Assembly: GCA_944990035.1 (NCBI GenBank)
Contig: CALYLX010000159.1
Coordinates: 496,001 to 560,000, forward strand
DNA from: Clitopilus passeckerianus
Taxonomy: Eukaryota > Basidiomycota > Agaricomycetes > Agaricales > Entolomataceae
Reading direction: 5' to 3'
Length of the DNA: 64,000 bases
Shown: positions 1-12,689 of the stretch, in pieces
How the letters are laid out: the number at the start of each line of letters is the position of its first letter
How positions within the stretch are numbered: position 1 is the first letter of the stretch
Made by a program: the position numbers and the translations under genes
The notes under the pieces: generated by a model
Told to the model about the DNA's origin: nothing
Seen by the model: only the letters and a program-made list of their open reading frames with translations
Database searches by the model: none

Positions 1-3000
1 CAAACATTGACGAAGTTCCTGGTTGCTGGCGGTGTCGACGGAGAAATAGGAGAACACCAGGGAGGAGAGCACCTGAGATGGCTGGATGAGCCTTTGGATT
101 AGAAAACAGCAAATTTACACACGGCTTTGTCTGTTATCATTCCTGCTAGGACGAGTTTTGCGATGCCCATTGCAAGCAAGGCCTGCACTCTCGCGTCCTC
201 TTCTTCTCCGAACAGTTGTTCCAGCCAGCCAATGAGGTTGCTTTCACCACCCTAATATATGCAAGGTTAATCAGTAGAAAGTTTGGAGCTCAGAGGACGC
301 ACTTCATCTTCGGGACGCATTGCTTGTAGAAGGTTACGGTCGTGGGCCATCAAGATGTCGAAAACAACCTTGAGGATCCTCTGTCTCAATGCTACAGGGG
401 ACTGCCGATATTCATGACGGTAAAGAAGGATACACCGTTTGGCTAGTTTCTGATACGTATTGAAGACATGAGCGACGTTTTCTCTGGAAGAAAGCGTGGG
501 CGTACCCGTGAAATGAGGCAGCATAGTCCGAGGGCAACTATGCTTTTCTTGCGGAAAACCAGTTCTGTCCTCTTAACACTGGGTACAATGAGCTCTTTGA
601 CAATGCCGTCGAGCGATAGGTTGTCTTCCATCTTCTGCAGAAACTGCGTATCAGTATCGAGCATGTGCATCGCACTGGAACCATCATACGCCATTCACTC
701 GTTCTAGCATGCCGATACAGATATCCAGGCATCTCAGGTCAAGGTCATCTTTCAGCTTCTTGTCCACGGCAGAAACCACTTGGATGTCTTCGTAGTTGAA
801 CATGGGCCTTTGAGACGATCGTCTTCTTCTGCGTGCAGATGGGGCGTCATCAATACTTCTGTCCGGGTCCTGTAGACAGCAGGCGACATCAGCTTGGGGC
901 GGAAACAGACATTACAAATAGGGAGTACCTGCTCTAGGTCGAAAGGATCCTCGGGCTCCGGAACTCTGAGGTCTTGGACAATTTCAACCACGATCCGAAT
1001 CAGGTCTTTCTCATTGGAGGCCAAGACCCGAAGGACATCCAGACATTTTGGGATGAGTACGAGAGGCAAATCATCTTGTGACAGCATATCACCTATTCCA
1101 ACAAAGACAGCCTCAGTATTTCGTCACGCAAAGGAACAAAAAGAAGGTACATACGCATCAACGTGAACATGGCGTTGCGACCGGCCACATCAGCATAGTC
1201 CATGTTCACGGCTAACTTCATCAACTCGATGAGGGTCTGCTCTTGCTTCCGCATTTCTTCCTGATGCAGCTCTTCTTCGTCGTCTTCCCGGATAAGAATC
1301 ACTTCGTCATCTTCGCGAAGGCGCACGTCCTTGATGAGCTGGTTGTATGAGGTTTGGATAACCTGAGCAAGGTCGGGAACATCAGGAAGCACATCTGCGA
1401 GTCGGGTTTCGTCTTTCTCGGCTTTGCAGTGTTCTACAAAAACTCGCCCGAGAAAAGCTGACTCTGGCGTCAACTTGTCCCAATAGGCATCTATAATTCG
1501 TTTGTGAGTGTCTCTAACGAGTAGAGAGCATACAACGTCCACTCACCAACGAACTTCAGGTCCTGATAAATGTCTGGTCTGGATGCGAATACGCTGAACA
1601 GAGCCTCAGCAGCAAGTGAGTCGTCTTCTTGTTTTCCGAGTTGCGCTTGCTCCTCTTCGTCGTCGTTGTCTTGCTTCCGAACGGGTTCGGCCAAATCCAG
1701 CATGCTCAAAAAATCCAGAATTCGGCAGGTTGCCTCCTTCTCTGCTTCACTCAACTCCTGGTTGCCGCGAAGAGCCCGAGCGGCTGCCCTGCCATCGTCT
1801 TCTTCCTTCTTTACTGGGTCAACGTCTGAAGAGGTCGCCAAGCCTGGATAGCTCGACTTTTGCCCCTCATAACCGACGTAGATGATGTCCACCCAGTATG
1901 ACAGAAGTCGAGTAGCTGCGGCTTTGATGCTGGGTTCGCGATCTCGGAGACCGAACCTAATTATGTCCTCGCGGTGTTGGATTGAGAGGGCCCGAGGATG
2001 GGTAAAACCCATGACCTTCTTGTGTTGGCTGCATGTCTTTGAAGGGCCAGCTTCATTTGATGTTGGTTCCGGATCTTCTTTGAGTGAAGAAGCTTCTACT
2101 GGAACGGGTACAAGGGCATCCTCGTGTAGTCGTTTGTAGAGCATTCTGCGAACTGTGACGTCTGAATCGCGGGCTCGTTCAAGCATGAACGGTAAAGTTT
2201 CATCTGATAGTGGGATCTTTTCCAGAACTGCTCTTCGAACCTCGCTGGAGACGACATTTGAGAACCTCAGCTGCGAGCGAAACTGGAGACGACTTACGAA
2301 GAGGGGTCGTGGCGCATTGAGTCGATTAAATAGTCCGATATTCTCATAGCCTCGGCCTCGACTGGGTCACCAGCGTCATCGAGTTCCTCAGTTTCAGATT
2401 CAACATCGTCGTCTGCTTTACAGAGGCTGCAAAGTGCAACGGCCACTTGGTGGCGTATTGACCCTTCCTTGTCGACAAGTCGGTCTATTAATAGCCTTTT
2501 AAGCTCCTTGTAATCCACAACACTATATGGGAAGAACATGGTTAGTGCTGAATACCGGAGCAAAAAGGCGACATACTCGATTTCTCCAAGGTGGGAAACC
2601 ATTTCAGCAATGAAGAAGATCGTCCTATATCGAGGAGCCTTATCCGCAGCTTTAAAGCCTTTGAACAGAAAACGTAGGACCCGCGTGGTGAAACGGCTAG
2701 CAGTAGTAGATTCTTCATCGTCCGCTTCATCTTCGTTTTCTTGTCTTGCTTCAATGGCTACAGATTCCGTTTTTAAGAACGCATTCATTATTCTGTACAG
2801 CTTCGCTTACCCTTTTCATTTATATGCCTGATGTACTCCCCAAAGAACTTCCCAATATTGTCGGCAGGCCGGACCCCTTTCTTCACCTCCAATACAATCG
2901 CCAGCATACGAAGGATGGTGTCCCCAAACATCTTCTCCCCCACTGGTTTATGGCCTTCAGTCCTTCCCTTCCTCACAAATACTCGACAGTTTGCTGCTTC

Positions 3001-3162
3001 AAGATGCAATTTGTGCAATTTGACAACGTTCTTTTTGTGGTTTGTCGCTGATGTCTGGGCCTCGTCGAAGATTCTTGGGATTAGATGATGAAGCTTTTCC
3101 TGAAGGAGCTTAGAGTCCCCTGGAGTTCCGTCGAGCGACGTCGCCGATTTACGCCCCGGCAT
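1..3162 (-). CDS. ycg1: Condensin complex subunit 3 (Ycg1/Cnd3/CAP-G), 3' part outside window
   Basis: HEAT-repeat subunit of condensin, which compacts chromosomes in mitosis. The start (MPGRKSATS) is followed by an exon with the family-typical FVRKGRTEGHKPVGEKMF and NIGKFFGEYIRHINEKG segments. The next exon has an acidic ADDEESTTASRFTTR linker leading into VLRFLFKGFKA and YRTIFFIAEMVSHLGEIE. An intron of about 55 nt near 2525-2580 (GTATGT...ATAG) precedes DYKELKRLLIDRLVDKEGSIR. Later exons hold an acidic region (about 1600-1850) and end with SLVFSYFSV..SNQELRQCL, which in this family lies well before the C-terminus, so the gene continues beyond base 1. Short introns interrupt it roughly every 200-700 nt. 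Identification is from family motifs; exon edges are approximate. Confidence 0.9.
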
Positions 3163-3486
3163 TGTGGAGGTCGACGAGAAAGAGGGCCTTTGTGAAGGTC
3201 AAAGTCACCTCAAAGTCACAGAAAAACGCGGTCACGCGTCGCGTTAATGCTTCTCACGTGCACCGAAACGCGTCCTGAAGTTTCCTTCTGCCAGTGCTTC
3301 TTAGCTTCCTCGTTCGCTTATTCAGATCTTATTACCACTCAATTTTTTATTAGGTAGCTAATCTTACAGAAAAAGAAACCTTGCTAGTCCGTGCAGGTTG
3401 ATAGTATTCTACACGACTAGGAACACCACTTGGACCGACGTCGGACAGCTCGGTAGCACCGTTTCCCAACAATCGAGGGCAAAGCC

Positions 3487-4225
3487 CTAGAGCCTTGATA
3501 CAACAAATTCTGCAGCATCACCCGCATTCTAAGACCAGAAACAGTGAGCGACCTCTCTGGTAAAAGGTACATGGCCAAATGGCGACTTACGATTCCGTAA
3601 AGGAAATGTTGCGGAGTTGGTGGAAATATGTTATCACATATTACATCCAATGGGATACAAAAAATCTTTGATACAATCGGGCTGGGGTACGGTTGGTGTC
3701 TGAACGGGTCTCCAAATGTAATTGCTCCCGCGATTCGAGGCACTGTGGTAGGGTTGAGCAAGCCCGCGGCGAGGTGGACGATCTGAGCGCCTTGGCTATT
3801 TTGAAGGGCAGAAAAGAGTTCGACACCTCTCAGCGTTTGATGAAGAACAAATCAGCATAACCTCACCTGTATCCCGCGATGAAGATCTTCGTGTCCGCGC
3901 ACGAGTCCGCTTTAGCATTGGCCAAGTCGGCCATCGCCTTCGCTGCTCCTTTATCCCCTCCCGCGAGATATACCGATAGCAGAGCTGGGTAATCAATTCC
4001 TACAAATTCGAGGGAAGGCTTTGGTGACAGATTGTCGAGGGCGAGCGAGAGTGCAGTATCGAATTCCGGGCCTACGACGATTCCAAGTGAGGTCGGTTCA
4101 AGTGTGCCTTTAGCGTAGTACACGGCTACATCCGGACACTCTTTGGCCTCTCGTGTCGAGCTTGAAGGAGCGGCGAGAGAGGACGCCGTGACCAGGAAGG
4201 GCAGGAGGAGTCGATGGTAACGCAT
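3487..4225 (-). CDS. Cutinase (secreted serine esterase, CE5)
   Basis: Secreted esterase that hydrolyses cutin or other polyesters. Three exons fit exactly (4225-3867, 3795-3591, 3528-3487; 606 nt, 201 aa), close to the usual cutinase length. The ATG at 4225 (MRYHRLLLPFLV) gives a signal peptide ending near SSLAAPSSS. Visible motifs: CPDVAVYYAKGT and VGIDYPALLSVYLAGGD. The catalytic serine lies in GYSQGAQIV, and its codon is split AG|C by intron 1. The catalytic Asp is in CIPLDVICDN and the His in PTPQHFLYG. The protein ends NAGDAAEFVVSRL. It lies 324 nt from the condensin gene, on the same strand. Catalytic roles are from the family; the triad itself is seen. Confidence 0.9.
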
Positions 4226-4243
4226 TACGGGTGTGCGACGCAA

Positions 4244-5438
4244 GGGACAGAAGAGAAAGCCCGAGGCACCCTATGCACCTTTTAAGCAGCAAGCAACAGA
4301 GTTCGGCAACATATTTACTTGCGAAGCTTTCATGATGAGATACTATTCAATACAAACGCGGTGATGATTCCGTTGGGAACGTACCCTGGACCGTTCTCTT
4401 CTAGCTTTGGTGGAAAGGCACCGATGAGTATTGACGTTCAAAAAAATGAGACGTTTTATGACCGGACCGGGGAACGGTAAGTAATGCATCAAAGTCCACG
4501 TCCAGAAACCCGAGCACCAAGAAAGATCGTCATCGTAGCTTCGAGTTAGGTGTAGCCCTTAATATATAACTATTACCGGAACGTTAGGCGTGAGTTTAGT
4601 ACTGCTGTGGACAGTACTAAAGGCCAACCAGTTTACTGGCTTTTCAGTTCAGATCGACTTTGTGGTAATTTCACCGGAGGCCAAAACTTCCGCTATACAT
4701 TTCGAAAGCGCGGATACGCCCCTAGGTGTTGAATTCCTTGTAGTAGAGTTCCCCAAGGGAGAATACAACCGAGTCGCGAGAGATTTGCAAAGGTATAGGA
4801 GCCTGCTGTATCTCGTCGTCGGTCTGGTGCTTGAGGCAGTAGTGGATTCGGAATGGCTGCTCGACCGGCAACTCCAGGTAGCTCAGGCTTGGTTTTCATC
4901 AACTACGACGCTGTCCCGTTCATGTACCAGTCTCCCAGAATATGAATGCGTACCGTTCCCTTCAAAACAGGAGCTATCCATTCCTCCACGGTGACAAACA
5001 GAACGACGATGAGAGGTCAGACGAGAAAGCTCGGGGCCGGATTGCATTAGTGCGGTACCCAAGTGGCATATATTCCCACGAGCACTGGCAGCCCACAGGG
5101 AACGAGAATCGCGGCTTGACTTAAGCTTGAGGCTTGAATCCTTGCTTGAATCCGCCAAATAACATTTCGGATGAACTGTCATAGTGTAAATCTCTTACTG
5201 GTAATCTCTTCGGTATTCCGTATGTTTTATGTCTCAAATATGAGAGTTTGTGGCGGAAATCCGTGAGTCAACCGGTCGAGTGAAGTTTGAACAGAAGACG
5301 GAATTCCAGAACCGAACTGCAGGAACTCTAACCTTATCAAGCCTAGTATCGACAGCCAACATGCTATAATAAACGATCCAGCTATAATTTGGTTACCTCT
5401 CAGGAACCCACCTCTTCACTTTCTTATTCGACGAGAAA
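4244..5438. other. Intergenic region with weak minus-strand open segments
   Basis: About 1.2 kb between the cutinase and the first P450. On the minus strand three short segments look protein-like: CGLPVLVGIYATWVP near 5060-5105, EWIAPVLKGTVRIHILGDW near 4925-4985, and an open stretch from about 4890 to 4730 reading SYLELPVEQPFRIHYC...GELYYKEFNT before a stop. They could be joined by introns of 43 to 75 nt, but no family is recognised and no start is convincing. The plus-strand open frame at 4590-4994 overlaps them and does not look coding. The last 200 nt form the promoter and leader of the first P450. Confidence 0.25.
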
Positions 5439-7623
5439 ATGCCCAATTCTCCTCACCTTTGGATGGCCTTCTCAGGGGTCGGAATAGCCTATCTATATAT
5501 AAAACTCTTTTCTTGGCGTCTCAGAGTGAAGAACCTACCACCGGGACCTCCAAAACTTCCGTTCATAGATAATTTGCACAATTGCCCGAGAAGAATGGAT
5601 TGGGTGGAATTGCGCGATCTCGGAAAACAATACAGTAAGCCTGTGCTCTTGGTCTCGTGTAACCTGCTTCCCCGCTCACCTCACCCATGCAGGCTCTGAT
5701 ATAATCCATTTTGGTGCCTTCGGCTTCTCGGTCGTTGTTCTCAACACCTTTGAGACTGCACAGGAGCTGCTCAACGCCAGGTCCAGAAGTTACTCCAGCC
5801 GGTAAGTACCTCCGTTAATGGTTCTCCTTGCTAGAGCTCACCTCATGCCAGGCCTATTTCTGTGATGCAAGAATTGTTTGTGCTACACCCAGATAGTATG
5901 CTCGCCTTCATGCTAACACTCACCTAGATCCGGCTTAGTGGATGCATTACCCCTCACTCCATACGGCGACCATTTTCGAGTATCCCGCCGGATGTTTACT
6001 AAGTATTTCGGACCCAGATACCCGCTCGAGCCATTTTTTCGAACACGAGTAGCCTTTTATGCTCAACGATGTCTACATCAACTTCTGGACAGGCCCAACG
6101 ACTTTCTTCAGCACCTCGAATAGTAAGCAGTGCTCACTTTGAACTTTTCATGCTCCTTCGCTCAGAGTGTCTTCCCTTCCCAGCTCAATTGCATCCATCA
6201 ACCTATCAATGATTTATGGTCTGAAAGCGCGGCCGTCCAACGACGAATCCATCATGTTATTCAAGCAACTTCTAGAATTCACGGGGAAGATCGTGGGTGT
6301 GGAGATTTATCTAGTCGACGTCGTCCCTGCGTTAAAGTACTTGCCAAAGTGGTTTCCGGGGGCACAGTTCCAAAGAACAGCCGAACAGTGCTCGAATGCA
6401 GTGGATCAGGTGGAGGAAAGGCTATTTAAGGTCGCTGAGGAAATTATGGTATGTCTATCTTAGGCGTCTCGAAGTTTGATAGCGTCATCATCAAGAGTGA
6501 TATGTGTTGTAGCAAACGCCCAACTACACATCGTCGTTCGTCTCAGAGTATCTCCGAGGACTCGATCGAATGGAAGATGTGTCGGAGATTCGGAAGCTGA
6601 AGACTCTCGCTTGGACGGTATATCTGGGTGAGTTTCCAAACTTTCATCTCGCACCCTCCGATATCTGACAAACCCTCTTCGCAGGTGCAACTGAGACGAC
6701 ATATTCTGCGCTCGGAACATTCATCTTTGCAATGGTTTGCCACCCTGACATCCAGAAAAAGGCTCAGGATGAGCTGGATTCGGTGCTCTGTGGAAGAATT
6801 CCTGAGTACGATGAAATTGCGCAGCTGCCGTACCTCACGGCAGTGTTTATGGAGGTTATCCGGTACGTTACGTGAAGTGTTCATACTCGTCCGATCCTCA
6901 ATTTATGTTTGCTAGTTGGAAATCAATTACTCCGCTTGGTAAGGAATCAGAACTTATCCCTAATATATACTTTACAACAAAGGGGCACATTGCAGGCGCA
7001 CCCCATCTCAATACGAAGGACGATATATATAGGGGTTACATGATTCCTGCTGGGTCAATCGTAATAAGTAATCAATGGTGCGGCATATTTCCCACTGGTA
7101 CATCAGCTCCCCCTTGCTGATTTTGGGCAATAGGGCAATGCTGCAGGACTCGACGATCTATCCAGAGCCTTCCGAATTCAGACCGGATCGATTTCTCAAG
7201 GAGGGTCGGATTAACGAATCGGTACAAAGCCCTTTGGAAATTGCTTTTGGGTTTGGTAGAAGGTCGGTGTATCATCACGCGAGGCTCACGAGAGTATCCT
7301 TCAATATGGCTTTACTACAGAGTGTGCCCAGGGAAACACATTGCTCAGTCTACATTCATGGTCTTTGCAGCATCAATACTTTCTACCTTTAACTTGCTGA
7401 TGGAAAGGGACGAAAATGGAGAGCCTATACGACCTACAGAGAACTATCGTCTGTCAGCCATCAGGTACACTCTACAATCTATGGCTAAAGGACCGCGCTG
7501 CTCACACTTTGATTATTTGACAGCAGGCTCAAAGACTTCCCTTGCCTGATCGTACCGCGTTCCCCCACGGCTCGGGACACAATCATTTCTCGGGCAATCG
7601 CTGAGGGAGATAGTCCACCCTAA
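5439..7623 (+). CDS. Cytochrome P450, tandem copy 1
   Basis: Microsomal haem-thiolate monooxygenase, about 500 aa, in roughly a dozen exons. Order seen: N-terminal membrane anchor (5439-5530), proline hinge [18 protein letters not shown]-helix region YGDHFRVSRRMFTKYFG, the subfamily block INLSMIYGLKARPSND, I-helix GATETTYSALGTF, K-helix VFMEVIR, the haem loop AFGFGRR|VCPGKHIAQS split by an intron, and the C-terminus IAEGDSPP. The I-helix acid is Glu (ATETT) where the other copies have Asp, and the haem loop reads CPGKH rather than CPGRH. All exon junctions I could follow keep the frame, so the gene looks intact. It most resembles the fungal CYP64/O-methylsterigmatocystin-oxidoreductase-like group; family number and substrate are unknown. 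Confidence 0.88.
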
Positions 7624-7867
7624 GACGTGTTATCGCGCTGAGCTTTGAAACGTCCCCTGTACCTGGCTGAAATATTCATTGGAATACACTCGTATTCGAA
7701 CCACCGTGCCCTACTTAGATTTACGAGCCTGGTGGGCTGTTGCAAATTCCATCGTCATTGTAAGGTCTAAAGAGGAATGTTCTCCCCGGCCACGAACACG
7801 GGCCAGACCGTTGGATAGCGGATGCCCTCAGGCTGCTCCCAAGGTGATCTGTTCAGAATGACGACAT

Positions 7868-10026
7868 AATACTCACCCTTCCTCCCGTTCGCTTCTGTAG
7901 TGATCATGACTTTGGTCACAAAGGTCTTGACATGGCGTCGACGCCCGAAAAACCTCGTCTGGACCTCTGAAACTCCCTTTCATTGATAATTTACATAATA
8001 TGCCGAACGGAGTCGATTGGGTGAAGTTCAACGAGCTAAGCAAGCAGTACAGTGAGCTCAGGTTTCTCGAGTCGGCCATATTATTGCTGATATGATTAGA
8101 GTCCGATGTTATCCGTTTGAGTGGCCCTCGGTTTTTCAATTGTCGTCCTCAACACAACAGAGGTTGCCCAGGAATTGCTTGAGGTCAGATCGGGGGGTTT
8201 ATCCCAGTCGGTAAAGCACCTGTATAACGTGAACATCACTCACACAATGCTGACTTTTATTTCACAGGCCAAACTCAGTGATGATGCATGAGCTGTTCGT
8301 GAAATAGCTGCTTCTCATCTTCCTCTATTCAAGTCTCCTAGATGTGGCATCGGCAACGTGTTGACTTTAACTCCCTACGGAGATAATTTTCGAGCATCTC
8401 GTCGAATGTTCGCCAGGCACTTAGGGCTTGGAAGCGCGAAATTTATCCGCCCCCGAGAGGTATTTTACGCTCGGCGGTGTCTTGACCAACTTCTACAGAC
8501 ACCCGACGACTTCCTCCAACATCTTAGACAGTGAGTAGCTCATAATTCAATAGCTCTGATGCTTTATATCAATGATCGTCTATTCTTCTCAGTTTGCTTG
8601 GTGCCATCAGCCTCTCGATTACATACGGTCTCAAAGCGCGACCCTCAAACGATGAAAGTATCGAAACGACTGAGAAACTCGTACGCATTATGAGTGAGCT
8701 GGCGGCCGCCGGTGTGTTCATGGTCGACGCCATTCCTGCCCTCAAGCACTTGCCAAAGTGGTTTCCCGGAGCATCATTCCAATCGCAAACGGAGAAATGC
8801 TCGAAGCTTATGCATGGGACCCAGGAGAAACTTTTCAGAGTAGCCAAGGAAGTCATGATGGGTGCATCAGCTACGTACTCGAGTTTTTATAGGGAGCCTA
8901 CCGAGCATCCGAATTCTCAGGAAACACCAGAGTACACACCTTCCTTCGTCTCTGAAAATCTTCGGGATTTGGATCAAATTATGGATGTGTCGGAGGTCCA
9001 GAAGGTGAATGACATCGCAATCACAGTTTATCTGGGTTCGTGGGGATTTTTTTCCCCATACTATTGTGCGGTTTTGACAGACCCCATTCCAGCTGCTGCT
9101 GACACGACGTCGTCAGCATTAGCGACATTTATGCTCGCGATGGTTTGCTATCCGGATATCCAGAAAAGCTTCAAGCCGAGTTGGACGCCGCGGTCTCCGG
9201 GAAGCTTCCTGACCAGGCTGATATTGTGCACTTGCCGTACCTCAAGGCAACTTTTATGGAGGTGATGCGGTAAGCCACATACAAACCGTGATGTGCCGTA
9301 GGGATGCCTACTCATTCGAATCTTTTCACAGCTGGAAGCCAGTAACACCTATCGGTGAATGCTGCATCATATTCCTTTCATTGTGGTTGGATTTAACGTG
9401 TGCAAGAGGTATACCTCACTTCAGCACGACGGACGATATTTACAACGGTTAGATGATTCCCAAAGGATCAATAGTGCTGGCCAATCAATGATATGATGCC
9501 GGCACGACATCATCTCTATTCCGCTCACTCAAAATCGTAGGGCGATGCTCCAGGACCCAATAGTTTACCCAGAGCCGTCTGAATTAAGGCCGGAACGTTT
9601 CCTCATGGGCGGCTAGATTGACGAGTCGGTGCAAAGCCCTCTGGATATGGCTTTTGGTTTTGGAAGAAGGTCTGTGACTCTCACGTATTGGGCAACGTCC
9701 AGCCAAAGATAACTTGTTGTCTCCGTAGGATATGCCCAGGACGACATATTGCACAGTCTACATTCATGATCACAGCTGCATCTATCCTGTCTACGTTTGA
9801 CTTGCGCATGAAAACAGGCGTAAATGGAGAGTTGATACGACCGACACAAGAGTACCATATGTCGCTCGTCAGGTATGTTCTACTGTTTGCAAAGATGGCT
9901 TACCCTGCTGATGATGCCGTATGTAGCTATCCGAAAGACTTTCCTTGCGATATCGTGCCACGATCTTCCGAGGCAAAGGAGTTGATTGTTTCTTGGGCTG
10001 CTGCCGAGGGCGAAAATCCACCGTAG
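7868..10026 (+). pseudogene. Cytochrome P450, tandem copy 2, inactivated
   Basis: Nearly the same nucleotide sequence as copy 3 across its whole length, but broken in several places. The initiator ATG has no equivalent (the matching site reads ATA), and about 2 nt are missing in the proline hinge near 7948-7970. An extra G near 8121 and a missing base near 9164-9171 shift the frame. In-frame TAG stops stand at 9450-9452 (copy 3 has a Tyr codon) and 9614-9616 (copy 3 has Gln). The splice donor after NQW is changed from GT to AT near 9490. The haem loop CPGRHIAQS and C-terminus AEGENPP are still legible, so decay is recent. It may still be transcribed, but cannot encode a full P450. Confidence 0.9.
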
Positions 10027-10508
10027 ATACGTCGGATGGTACCTCGTCCAATAATTGAACCGCCTGCAGTCTCTCGCTATACTCCAATATATTGAAATTC
10101 CGTTACCTTCGTCTCAGCAAGCGCTCGAGCAGGCGCTTGAAAGGTACCATCAGCCGAGAACCGATGGCCCTTCCGGTCAGTGCGACCAACTGTTTGCACC
10201 GCTTGGCGACAACCGCTGGTTTGAAAGGCATAGCGCCGCGTCGCTACTTCGAATTAGGAATTAGGTTCTTTGATCATCTCAGAGAGGAATGTTTTCCCAG
10301 ACTGCGCCCACGAAATCAGAATTCTAGAATTTGAACCATGGTAAATGTTGTGGCAACCCTTCACTCACGGGTCAAATGACGAAGGGTCCTTGGCTTCTCG
10401 GTTGCTAGCTGGGCTTATATGTTTTGGACAGCTAGCATGCTGCACGCCCTATATCATGATGACCTGCTCCCCTAATCTCTTTGGATCAAAGGGCCAAGTG
10501 TTGACCAA

Positions 10509-12689
10509 ATGCCTACCATTCCTTCCCTTCGGACTGCGTTCGCTTCTGCAGTGATCGTGACTCTAGTCGCAAAGGTCTTGTCATGGCGTAGACGCGTCAA
10601 AAGCTTGCCCCCAGGGCCTCCAAAACTCCCTTTCATTGATAATCTGCACAACATGCCAGACGGCTTCGATTGGGTGAAGTTCAACGAGCTAAGCAAGCAG
10701 TACGGTGCGCTCCTGTTCCTCTGCCCACCTCTCTTGTTGCTAAGATGGCCTTTGCAGAGTCCGACATTATTCATCTAAGTGCCCTCGGCTATTCAATTGT
10801 CGTCCTCAACACATTCGAGGATGCGCAGGAGGTGCTCGACGTCAGATCCGGGATCTACTCCAGCCGGTAAAGCGCCTGTATGATATGAATGTGGTTTACA
10901 AGATGCTAATTTCACTCTACAGGCCCGATTCAGTGATGATGCATGAGCTGTTCGTGAAATTGCCGTTTACAATGTCTTCCTGCTCAAGCTCCCTAGGTCT
11001 GGCATCGGGAATGTATTGACTTTAATTCCGTATGGAGACCATTTCCGGGCGTCACGTCGAATGTTTGCCAAGCACTTTGGATTTGGAAGCGCGAAATTTA
11101 ACCGTCCACGAGAGGTATTTTACGCTCGACGATGTCTCCATCAGCTCCTAGAGACACCCGACGACTTCTTCCGACACCTTCAACAGTGAGCAACCCTGAA
11201 TTTAGTGCTAGTCCACGTGCTTGATATTGACGATCTTCCTCCTTTCTTCTAAGTTTGCTGGGTGCCATCAGCCTCTCGATCACTTACGGTCTCAAAGCAC
11301 GACCCACGAACGACGAGAATATCGAGACGTCCGAGAAGCTCGTGCACATTATGGGCGAGATAGCGGGCGCGGGTATGTTCCTGGTCGACGTCATTCCCGT
11401 GCTCAAATATTTGCCAAAATGGTTTCCGGGGGCATCATTCCTATTGCAAGCTGAAAAATGCTCGAAGCTTTTCAATAAGGCCCAAGAGGAACTCTTTAAA
11501 GTAGCTAAGGTAGTCATGGTGCGTACATCAGTGCTGAAAACGAGCTGGGCAGCGAGTTTAACAGGTATTCAATGCTCAGGAGACGCCGGAATACACGCCG
11601 TCATTTGTCTCCGAAAATCTCCAGGAATTCAATCAAACAGGGGATCCATCAGAGGTCCAGACGGTCAAGGACCTCGCAATCACAGTGTATCTAGGTCAGT
11701 CGTGGTTGCGGTCTCTGAATCCCTTTGCGCGGGTTTGACTGACCTCATTGCAGCTGCTGCTGATACTACGTGGTCAGCACTAGGGACCTTCATGCTCGCT
11801 ATGGTTTGCTATCCGGAGGTCCAGAAAAATCTCCGAGCCGAGATAGATACTGTGACCTCCGGGAAGCTTCCCGACCACGATGACATTGCACAACTGCCTT
11901 ACCTCACAGCAGTTTTTATGGAGGTTATCCGGTAAGCTACATTAACAACGAGGTCCAAGATGGCCACTTATTGTTTATCCTTTCTTAGCTGGAAGCCAGT
12001 GACACCTATCGGTGAGTATCCATTATAGTACTTCTCTTGGAGTTGAAATTAACGTGTGCGCCAGGGATACCTCACGTTAGCACGATGGAGGATATTTATA
12101 AGGGTTACTTGATTCCCAAAGGTTCAATAGTGTTGCCCAATCAATGGTATGATATCGACGTGAAATTGCCTCTACTCCACTGAGCCAAACCTGTAGGGCG
12201 ATGCTCCAGGACCCAATAGTTTACCCAGAGCCGTCTAAATTCAGGCCGGAACGCTTCCTTAAGGGAGGTCAGATTGACGAGTCAGTGCGAAGCCCTCTGG
12301 ATATAGGTTTTGGCTTTGGAAGAAGGTCAGTGAATCTCGCCTATCAGGCAGGGTCCAGCGAGAATATAACTCAAAACTCCTTTAGGGTATGCCCAGGACG
12401 ACATATTGCACAGTCTACATTTACGATTGTAGCGGCATCTATTCTCTCTACATTTGACTTGCGCATGAAGAAGGACGCGAATGGAGAGTCGATACGACCG
12501 ACGCAAGAGTATCATTGGTCACTGATCAGGTATGTTGTGCTGCACTTGGAGATGGCCTACCCTACAAACAGCAACTAATGATGTTGTAGCCATCCGAAAG
12601 ACTTCCCTTGCGATATTGTGCCACGATCTTCCGAGGCAAAGGAGTTGATTGTGTCATGGGCTGCTGCAGAGGGAGAAAATCCACCCTGA
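10509..12689 (+). CDS. Cytochrome P450, tandem copy 3
   Basis: Intact sister of the pseudogene immediately upstream. Starts MPTIPSLRTAFASAV with a hydrophobic anchor, then [51 protein letters not shown], and LGAISLSITYGLKARPTND. The I-helix reads AAADTTWSALGTFMLAM, with the K-helix VFMEVIR, PERF-type segment FRPERFLKGG, haem loop FGFGRR|VCPGRHIAQS and C-terminus AAAEGENPP at 12681-12689. Intron positions match copies 1 and 4. Expected to sit in the ER membrane and take electrons from a P450 reductase, as is usual in the family. Substrate unknown. Confidence 0.9.

Noticed and set aside
4590..4994. 134-codon plus-strand frame upstream of the P450 array
   Set aside because: No recognisable motif, and it overlaps better-looking minus-strand segments; treated as non-coding.
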